Of a stretch of 12,209 bases of DNA, positions 6,646-12,209 are shown one piece after another. The first letter of the stretch is position 1, and each line of letters begins with the position of its first letter. The position numbers and the translations under genes are program-made. This DNA comes from Thaumarchaeota archaeon S13. Lineage in GTDB: Archaea > Thermoproteota > Nitrososphaeria > Nitrososphaerales > Nitrosopumilaceae. Location: assembly GCA_003724275.1 (NCBI GenBank), contig RHFA01000038.1, forward strand, positions 1-12,209. Reading direction: 5' to 3'. Below the pieces are notes generated by a model. It searched no databases. It had not been told where the DNA came from and saw nothing but the letters and a program-made list of their open reading frames with translations.

Positions 6646-7647
6646 TCAGGGATGTTCACAATCCACACTTTGGTTTTCCGCCAGGGCCTTTCTTACCTGC
6701 TTGGCAATCACGAGCGCAAACAGCGGCGGAACGGCGTTTCCAATTTGGTAAAACTTGTCCAGCTCGCTTCCGTAAAACTCAAACCAGTCGGGAAAGCTCT
6801 GTAGCCTTGCCGCTTCGCGCACCGTCAGGCGCCGTCGTCTCTTGTCCCTAAGCTTGATTCTGTGCATGTCGCTTGTGGCGCCAGCCAGGTTGCGGCAAGT
6901 CAGTGTTCTTGCTGGCCGATCCATGTGGAGATCGCGAGGTCGCACGCATTTTGAGGCCTTCTCGTACGCCGCGACATACCTGTCCATGCTAGCGGTCAAA
7001 AACTTTGGGTTTTTGGGGGTTTTGCGCACTAGATCCCCTATGGCCTCCCCGGCGCTAACGCGCATCGGTGCCTTTTCGGGCTCTTTGGGCGCGTTGTTCC
7101 CCTCTATGCCCATGGCTATCACGCGAACTCGGTTTTGTGGGACGCCATAGTCAACGCAGTTTATCACGTTGACGCTTACCCCATACCCAAGCTTGGCGAG
7201 TTTCCTCATGGTTCCCTCAAAATACGCATGGTTTTTGTACATGACACCCTGCACGTTTTCCAGCACCCACGCCCGAGGCCTTATCTTCCTTATTGCCGCG
7301 ACAAATGCCGGAAAGCCGTTGCGCTTGTCCGTGTTTCCCCCCTGCTTTCCCCTCACGCTAAATGGCTGGCAGGGCGGGCCCCCAATTATGACATCCGCGT
7401 CAGGAAAGTCTGTCCTGCCGCCTATGACGAGGTTTGAGCACTTTCCCGACAGGTTTGCGCCGTATGTCCTCACACAGTTCTCGTCACAGTCAATTCCATG
7501 GCTGCCAAAACCCGCGGCCTCAAACCCCAGCGACAGTCCTCCGCATCCGGAAAACAGGTCAAGCACCGTGTATCTCGTTTTGCGCGATGGCCTGAGCGCA
7601 AGCCCCAACATGGACGCGTACGGGCTTGTCCCCTTGCGTGCCGACAT
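6646..7647 (-). CDS. DNA (cytosine-5-)-methyltransferase, apparently solitary
   Basis: This enzyme transfers a methyl group from S-adenosylmethionine to C5 of cytosine in a specific DNA site. The 333-residue product has all main motifs in canonical order: motif I DLFSGCGGLSLGFE (30-43), motif IV GGPPCQPFS with nucleophile Cys93, motif VI ENV (130-132), motif VIII QNRVR (171-175), a target-recognition region, motif IX RLTVREAARLQSFPD (about 273-287) and motif X QIGNAVPP (about 301-308). The recognition region, roughly 180-270, is short and does not tell me the target. The ATG at 7647 was chosen over an in-frame TTG at 7671 because that TTG lies inside the TATA-like box. No endonuclease, Vsr-like nuclease or second methylase is in the window. 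GC is visibly lower than in the flanking purine genes (about 57% in a 60-base sample against about 77% in gatB), suggesting later acquisition. Confidence 0.95.
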   Translation of the reverse strand: MSARKGTSPYASMLGLALRPSRKTRYTVLDLFSGCGGLSLGFEAAGFGSHGIDCDENCVRTYGANLSGKCSNLVIGGRTDFPDADVIIGGPPCQPFSVRGKQGGNTDKRNGFPAFVAAIRKIRPRAWVLENVQGVMYKNHAYFEGTMRKLAKLGYGVSVNVINCVDYGVPQNRVRVIAMGIEGNNAPKEPEKAPMRVSAGEAIGDLVRKTPKNPKFLTASMDRYVAAYEKASKCVRPRDLHMDRPARTLTCRNLAGATSDMHRIKLRDKRRRRLTVREAARLQSFPDWFEFYGSELDKFYQIGNAVPPLFALVIAKQVRKALAENQSVDCEHP

Positions 7648-7670
7648 GCCAACGCCTCGCTTGTGGCGCA

Positions 7671-7681
7671 AATATAAAAAA
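7671..7681 (-). promoter_or_regulatory. TATA-like box of the methyltransferase gene
   Basis: The minus strand reads TTTTTATATT, the best TATA match in the window, centred about 28 bases before the ATG at 7647. The gene therefore has its own promoter and need not depend on read-through from purF. Confidence 0.65.
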
Positions 7682-7832
7682 CCTGGCCAACACGGGACCT
7701 AGTAAAGCCTCGCGGATCGCGCCCTAGTGGAGAATCATGGGCAAAAGATGAGGATCCGCCCCACGAGGCGCGCGCATGTGCGGGCTCCCGCGTGGGACAC
7801 GCCACGGGGCGGCGCAGCTGCGCATGCTGCCC

Positions 7833-7880
7833 AAAAGAGGAATCGCGGCAGGGTGTGACCACGGCGCCGGCAGGCCGTGG
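7833..7880 (-). terminator. Possible terminator of the purQLF operon
   Basis: Just past the purF stop, CCACGGC (7859-7865) and GCCGTGG (7874-7880) form a perfect 7-base stem around an 8-base loop. On the minus strand a pyrimidine-rich stretch, TTCCTCTTTT (7842-7833), follows about 17 bases later. Archaeal termination depends mainly on T-rich sequence, so the pair is suggestive only. The rest of this 240-base gap also holds a 12-base palindrome at 7812-7823 and no credible gene. Confidence 0.35.
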
Positions 7881-7887
7881 CCTCCGC

Positions 7888-9324
7888 CTACTTGCCCTTG
7901 AGGTCCTCGCGCGACCGAAACTCTGGCGTGACGCCGAGGGGCCCATAGTCGCCCGTGTGGCACGTAAAGCACATCGACGAGGCGTCCATGCCCACGGCCC
8001 GCGCGAGGTTTTCGGCGTCATTGTAGCCCAAAAAGTCCGCGCCAATGTCGGCCCTGACCATCTCGGTCACGCCCTCCAGGGACTGGTCGGGCACGCCAGA
8101 GTGCGCGGCGAGCTCGTCCCTTGAGGGAAAGTCAATCCCCGCATAGCACGGGTGGCGTATGGGCGGGTACGTGATGAGCATGCTTATGCGGCGCGCGCCG
8201 GCGTCGCGCAGCGCGCCGACGATCGCGCGCGAGCTCGTCCCGCGCACGAGGCTGTCGTCTATGACCACGACGTGCCTGCCCTCGACTATCTGGCGTATGG
8301 GTATTATCCACCTGTTTATCTCGACGCGGTCGTCCTGGTGCGGCTCGATAAAGCTGCGCAGCGGGCCCTTTTTGCTGTAGCGGTCCTTTATGAGGCCCTC
8401 GTCAAAGGGTATGCCGAGCTCCTGCGCATAGCCCAGGGCCGCGGGCCGCGCCGAGTCTGGCACGGGTATGACAAGGTCGGCGTCGCGCAGCGGGAACTTT
8501 TTGGCCAGGTGCGCGCCAATTGCCTTGCGCGCGAGGTAGACGCTCTTGCCCTCCATCGTGCTAGTCGGGTGCGCAAAGTAGGTAAACTCAAAGGAGCAGT
8601 GCGCCGGAGCCATGCCGTCGGCGAACGCCTCGGACTCGAGGCCAGAGGCCGAGAGGCGGACAATCTCGCCTGGCCTCACGTCGCGCTCTAGGGACGCGCC
8701 GACGGCCGAGAGGGCCGCGGACTCGGAGGCGACGATCCAGACCCTCCCGCCGTCCTTTGAGCCCATGACCATGGGCCGAAACCCGCGCGGGTCGCGGGCC
8801 GCATAGACGGCCCCGTCGCCGGCGAGGAACGCAAAGCAGTACGAGCCGACCATCTCGTCCTTTAGGACAGAGAGCGCGCTTGAGAGGTTTCTGCCCCTTG
8901 ACATCAGCGCGACGAGGCGCTGCGCGGCGACGAGCGTGTCGCTTGCGGTCTGCGGCGTGAACGTGCAGCCGCCGGCCATCTCGGCGAGCTCGGGCGCGTT
9001 TGCGATCGTGCCATTGTGCGCGACGCACAGGTCGGCGACCTTGAGCGGCTGCGCGTTCTCGAGGCTGCTGCGGCCCACCGTCGAGTAGCGCACGTGGCCG
9101 ATCGCCGCGCTTGAGGCAAAGTGCTCCGATATCTCCTCAAACTCGGCGGCGGCCGCCGAGACGAGGCCCAGGCGCCTCACGGGCGCCTTGCCCGGCACTG
9201 CAATCCCCCACGCCTCCTGGCCCCTGTGCTGCAGGGCCCGCAGCGCGTCGATGGCCATGGGCACGACATTGTCGCCCTCGCCGCGCGCAAATATCCCCAC
9301 GACGCCACAGTTCTCCCTAACCAC
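7888..9324 (-). CDS. purF: Amidophosphoribosyltransferase (PRPP amidotransferase)
   Basis: PurF makes 5-phosphoribosylamine from PRPP and glutamine, the first committed step of purine synthesis. The 478-residue product has an Ntn glutaminase domain followed by a phosphoribosyltransferase domain. Cys6 (MVRENCGVVG) is the nucleophile exposed after removal of a five-residue leader. GHVRYSTVG (76-84) and HNGTIAN (103-109) line the glutamine site, and VVVIDDSLVRGTSS (352-365) is the PRPP loop. Cys243 (HCSFEFTYFA), Cys393 (RHPCYAGID), Cys452 and Cys455 (CFTCHTG) match the four [4Fe-4S] ligands of the Bacillus-type enzyme. The start is GTG at 9324, which overlaps the purL stop by 8 bases (GTGGTTAG) and follows a GGAGG ribosome-binding site. 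Because of the purL frameshift, purF appears fused to the 5' part of purL in one long frame; that fusion is not real, since the joining segment is out-of-frame purL. Confidence 0.96.
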   Translation of the reverse strand: MVRENCGVVGIFARGEGDNVVPMAIDALRALQHRGQEAWGIAVPGKAPVRRLGLVSAAAAEFEEISEHFASSAAIGHVRYSTVGRSSLENAQPLKVADLCVAHNGTIANAPELAEMAGGCTFTPQTASDTLVAAQRLVALMSRGRNLSSALSVLKDEMVGSYCFAFLAGDGAVYAARDPRGFRPMVMGSKDGGRVWIVASESAALSAVGASLERDVRPGEIVRLSASGLESEAFADGMAPAHCSFEFTYFAHPTSTMEGKSVYLARKAIGAHLAKKFPLRDADLVIPVPDSARPAALGYAQELGIPFDEGLIKDRYSKKGPLRSFIEPHQDDRVEINRWIIPIRQIVEGRHVVVIDDSLVRGTSSRAIVGALRDAGARRISMLITYPPIRHPCYAGIDFPSRDELAAHSGVPDQSLEGVTEMVRADIGADFLGYNDAENLARAVGMDASSMCFTCHTGDYGPLGVTPEFRSREDLKGK

Positions 9325-11340
9325 TAGCCGCCGCCTCCAGCGATCCATGCCACGCGCCTGACGCCTCGGCGAGGCCGGCGGACGCCACGGGCGAGCCGCC
9401 GCGCGAAAACAGGATATCCCCGCCGCCGAGCCCGCCAATGCGCGCGCACGCGGCGCCGGCGCCAGACGCCAGCGCCAGCGCGCGGCCCGCGTCGGCCTCG
9501 CGGACCGCCACGACATACCTAGAGTGGCCCTCCGGCATCCCGAGGAGGCCCCAATGCAGACCTCGGCGACTGCGACGGCGAGGCCGCCGCGCGAGCAGTC
9601 GTGCGCGGCCCTCGCGAGGCCCTCGCCGTGGATCGCAAGGACCGCCTCCATGCCCGCGCGCGACTCGTCGGCGCGGACGCGCGGCACGGCGCCGGCAAGC
9701 GTAGAGTGGACCCTAGAGTGGTACTCTGAGGCCCCGAGCTCGTCTCGCGTCACGCCGACGGCGATGAGCGCGTCGCCGGCGGCCGGCCCGCGCGCCGGCG
9801 GCATGCGGTCGGCGAGGCCGACGACGCCAATGACGGGCGTGGGCCATATGGGGCCGGAGGCCGCCTCGTTGTAAAAGCTCACCTTGCCGCCGACGCACGG
9901 TATGCCCATCTCCCTGGCGTACCCTGATATCCCTCGCAGCGACTCTAGGAACGTCCAGAACACGCCGGCGTCCTCGGGGCTTCCGAACTGCAGGTGGTCG
10001 ACCATGCCTATGGGGCGCGCGCCGACGCACGCCGTGTTGCGGCACGCCTCCTCAAAGCAGCCCGCCGCGCCCTCGCGCGGAGACGCGTAGCAGTGCGCTG
10101 GGTTGCCGTCCATCGTGAGCGAGAGGTACCTGCCGTTGTCCAGTCGCAGCAGGGCCGCGTCGCCGCCGGGCCGCACGACGGTGCGTATGCCGACCTCGTG
10201 GTCGTACTGGCCGTATATCCACGCGCGCGAGGCAATGTTGGGCGAGGAGAGCAGCGAGAGGAGGGCCGAGGAGAGCCCTTCGCGGCCGCCATGGGCCGGC
10301 TCGCGCGCGACCTCCGAGCCGCGGTGCGACACGCGCAGCTCGCCTCCGGCGCTCACGGCCCCGATCCGCGAGCAGGGCACGCCGAGCCTGGCGCATATCT
10401 CCTCGAGCCTGCCGGCGTCGCCCGGCGCGACTATGGCCATCATGCGCTCCTGCGACTCGGACGTCATTATCTCGCGCGCGCCGAGGCCACCCTCGCGGAC
10501 GTGGACTCCGCCGGTGTCAACAGAGATTCCGACTCCTAGCGAGTCGGCCGTCTCGGCCGTAGCGCACGAGAGGCCGCCGCCGCCGAGGTCCTTGAGCGCG
10601 CGCAGTATGCCGGCGTCGCGCGCCTCTAGTATCGCCTCGATGACGAGCTTTTCCATGAGCGGGTCTGGTATCTGCACGGCCGAGCGGTCCTCGCCCTCGA
10701 GGGCATCAGAGGCAAACTGCGACCCTCCAATGCCGTCGCGCCCCGTCGAGCCGCCGACTAGCATGACCGCGTCGCCCACAGACGCGCGGTTTTTTATGAG
10801 GCGCTCGCGCAGGCCAAAGCCCACGGCGGCAACGTCGACGATGGCATATCCGGCATAGCACGGCTCAAAGCCGGCCTCGCCGCCGACGGTGGGCACGCCG
10901 ATGCAGTTGCCATAGTCTGCAATCCCCGCGACGGCGCGCCTGAGGAGCCACCGCGCGTGCGCGTCGGACTCGATGTCGCCAAAGCGCAGGCCGTCGAGTA
11001 TCGCCACGGGGCGCGTTCCCGCCGAGAGTATGTCGCGGATGACGCCGCCGACGCCGGTCGCCGCGCCGCCGTACGGCTCGACGGCCGACGGGTGGTTGTG
11101 GCTCTCGATGTGGACCGTCACGACATATCCGCCCCCGACGTCAAGGACGCCCGAGTCGTACTGCGCGTCGGCTATGGCGTGCGCGCCCTCGCGCGGCAGC
11201 ATCGAGAGGTGCGCGCGAGACGACTTGTACGAGCAGTGCTCAGACCACTCGGCGGCAACGATGCCCTCCTCGGCGGCGCTCGGGTCGCGTCCCAGGCCGC
11301 GGCGCAGCGCGGCCATCTCCTGCCCCGAGAGGCCCGTCAT
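9317..11340 (-). CDS. purL: Phosphoribosylformylglycinamidine synthase II (small PurL), with an apparent frameshift
   Basis: PurL is the ATP-using catalytic subunit that, with PurQ and PurS, converts FGAR to FGAM. Visible landmarks are EWSEHCSYKSSRAHL with His35, HIESHNHPSAVEPYGGAATG (77-96), VGGSTGRDGIGGSQFA, KDLGGGGLSCATAETA, MTSESQERMM and DCSRGGLAVAVAEV. After AEVCIGASS the product leaves the family near 9535-9565. The proper C-terminus (GHSRYVVAVREADAGRALAL to LEAAASG) resumes in another frame and stops at 9317. The 2024-base span is one base short of a multiple of three. Compared with Bacillus PurL as I recall it, the stretch between AE and SRY is about 13 residues instead of about 27, so roughly 40 bases may be missing rather than one. 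Restored length is about 675 residues, somewhat short. The start overlaps the purQ stop (ATGA). Sequencing or assembly error is likelier than a true pseudogene for this core gene. Confidence 0.93.
9334..9338 (-). promoter_or_regulatory. Ribosome-binding site of purF
   Basis: GGAGG lies 9 bases upstream of the GTG at 9324, inside the last codons of purL. It decides the purF start and shows that purF is translated on its own, not as a PurL-PurF fusion. Confidence 0.6.
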
Positions 11341-12017
11341 GCCGCGGCCCCCGCGCCGGCAAGGAGCGACCGGAATATCGCCGACGCCGCGCCGCCGCCG
11401 TGGCGGTCAGTCTCGGGCTCGGAGGCCCTCTCGGGGTGAGGCATCATGCCCACGACGTTGCGGCCCCTGCTGCACACGCCGGCGATCCGCGCCGTCGAGC
11501 CGTTGACGTCCTCAGAGTACCGAAAGACGACCTGCGAGTTGCGCTCCAGTCCGCGCAGCGTCTCGGCGTCGGCATAGTAGCGGCCCTCGCCGTTTGCGAC
11601 CGGTATCGGTATCTCCTCGCCCCTCGAGAGCAGCCTAGTGAACGGCGTGTCCGGGCTCTCGACGGTGACGCCGGTCCAGCGGCAGATGAACGAGAGGCCG
11701 TCGTTGCGCAGGAGCGCGCCGGGCAGCAGGCCTGCCTCGACGAGTATCTGAAACCCGTTGCAGATGCCGAGTATGGGCGTGCCGCTCTTGGCCAGCTCGG
11801 CTACGTCGCGGACCGCGGGGCTGTGCGCGGCTATCGCGCCGGCCCTGAGCCTGTCGCCGTACGAAAACCCCCCCGGCAGGATGACGGCGTCCGTGCCGCT
11901 CGGCACGCCGCGCTCGTGCCAGACGCGCTCGACGCAAAACCCCAGGACGTCAGAGAGGACGTGCTGCACGTCGCGATCGCAGTTGCTTCCGGGAAAGACG
12001 AGGATCGCGGCGCGCAC
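11337..12017 (-). CDS. purQ: Phosphoribosylformylglycinamidine synthase I (glutaminase, PurQ)
   Basis: PurQ releases ammonia from glutamine and delivers it to PurL. The 226-residue product is a class I glutamine amidotransferase: FPGSNCDRD (8-16) is the family N-terminus, LPGGFSYGDRLRAGAIAA (47-64) the oxyanion region, Cys86 in GICNGFQ the nucleophile, and His194 with Glu196 in PHPER complete the triad. The start is GTG at 12017, which gives the expected MRAAILVFPGSN; an ATG at 12039 is in another frame. The TATA-like box is centred about 25 bases before this GTG. The gene leads purQ-purL-purF, with a 4-base overlap into purL. purS, the third subunit of this enzyme type, is not adjacent and is not in the window. 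Confidence 0.96.
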   Translation of the reverse strand: MRAAILVFPGSNCDRDVQHVLSDVLGFCVERVWHERGVPSGTDAVILPGGFSYGDRLRAGAIAAHSPAVRDVAELAKSGTPILGICNGFQILVEAGLLPGALLRNDGLSFICRWTGVTVESPDTPFTRLLSRGEEIPIPVANGEGRYYADAETLRGLERNSQVVFRYSEDVNGSTARIAGVCSRGRNVVGMMPHPERASEPETDRHGGGAASAIFRSLLAGAGAAA

Positions 12018-12037
12018 GCCGCGGCGCGCGAGCCCGC

Positions 12038-12047
12038 ATTAATTAAC
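12038..12047 (-). promoter_or_regulatory. TATA-like box of the purQLF operon
   Basis: GTTAATTAAT on the minus strand, containing the palindrome TTAATTAA (12039-12046), is the only AT-rich patch near the purQ start. Its centre is about 25 bases before the GTG at 12017, again matching a leaderless mRNA. It is the sole promoter-like element seen for all three genes. Confidence 0.6.
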
Positions 12048-12209
12048 CTTGGACCGCGCCTGTGCCGCCATGGGCAGGCCCTCCCCCAGGGCAGGCCGCC
12101 GCCGGCGGCCACGGGCATCGGTTCGCGCGCCCTGCCGCGCCCGTGATGGGGACAGGCAGCCGCTAGGCGGGCAAACGTGCCCTCACAAGCGGACGCCGGG
12201 TCCGCAGGG
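12048..12209. other. GC-rich right edge without a credible gene
   Basis: GGGCAGGCC occurs twice (12072-12080 and 12089-12097). A 12-base palindrome GCCGCCGGCGGC follows, and a 5-base stem (12189-12193 with 12201-12205) lies at the edge. A plus-strand ATG at 12070 opens a frame to the edge but shows no codon-position bias. No tRNA or other RNA gene is evident. Confidence 0.45.

Noticed and set aside
7888..11340. A continuous 1150-codon frame that looks like a PurL-PurF fusion protein
   Set aside because: The joining segment is out-of-frame purL rich in Arg, Trp and Pro. The true PurL C-terminus and stop lie in another frame, and purF has its own GTG start, ribosome-binding site and N-terminal Cys.
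12189..12205. 5-base stem with 7-base loop resembling a tRNA T-arm
   Set aside because: The loop lacks the TTCRA pattern, and no matching acceptor, D or anticodon arm is found before the window ends.
12070..12209. Plus-strand ATG about 27 bases from the palindromic TTAATTAA, open to the right edge
   Set aside because: The product is almost only Arg, Pro and Gly, and hand-counted GC is about 76-78% at all three codon positions, so there is no coding signal.
1..12209. CRISPR array, transposon or insertion-sequence ends, rRNA or riboswitch
   Set aside because: I saw no regularly spaced repeats, transposase-like frames, terminal inverted repeats with target duplications, or recognisable structured RNA on either strand.

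Overview
This window looks like a high-GC thaumarchaeal (Nitrososphaerota) chromosome, most like the Cenarchaeum-type sponge-symbiont lineage. That placement is inferred from gene content, not from a database match. The archaeal signs are an archaeal/eukaryal-type AspRS of 433 residues, PurP (the archaeal formate-dependent AICAR ligase), small-type PurL with a separate PurQ, and TATA-like boxes 25-29 bases ahead of first-gene start codons, which suggests leaderless mRNAs. Hand counts on 60-base samples give about 77% GC inside gatB (1081-1140), 57% inside the methyltransferase (7081-7140) and 23% in the left intergenic block (541-600).

Layout from left to right. (1) Positions 1-463, minus strand: an unrecognised Cys-rich gene running off the left edge, with two overlapping open frames that probably form one gene broken by a frameshift in a G7A5 tract. 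(2) 464-665: an AT-rich intergenic island with a promoter, an inverted repeat and an imperfect palindrome. (3) 666-5024, minus: the operon aspS-gatC-gatA-gatB, transcribed in that order. It encodes a predicted non-discriminating AspRS and the GatCAB amidotransferase that turns Asp-tRNA(Asn) into Asn-tRNA(Asn). gatB carries a frameshift near its 3' end. (4) 5025-5283: a very GC-rich divergent promoter region. (5) 5284-6309, plus: purP, with a TTG start and a short N-terminus. (6) 6310-6645: a convergent gap with no credible gene. (7) 6646-7647, minus: a complete DNA cytosine-5 methyltransferase of lower GC than its neighbours, with its own promoter and no visible restriction partner. (8) 7888-12017, minus: the operon purQ-purL-purF with overlapping ends. 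purL carries a frameshift and seems to lack some residues. (9) 12018-12209: the purQ promoter and a GC-rich edge without a credible gene.

Most of the window is core metabolism. purQ, purL, purF and purP cover committed step 1 (PurF), the FGAM synthetase step (PurQ and PurL; the PurS partner is not here) and the AICAR formylation step (PurP) of IMP synthesis. aspS with gatCAB covers both steps of tRNA-dependent asparagine formation. The accessory parts are the methyltransferase and the unknown left-edge gene.

Three genes (left-edge gene, gatB, purL) are broken, and every break is repaired by the same phase change: one base added, or two removed. That pattern fits dropped bases in the sequence better than three independent pseudogenes, since gatB and purL should be essential. 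I found no CRISPR array, tRNA, rRNA, transposase or clearly new multi-gene system.
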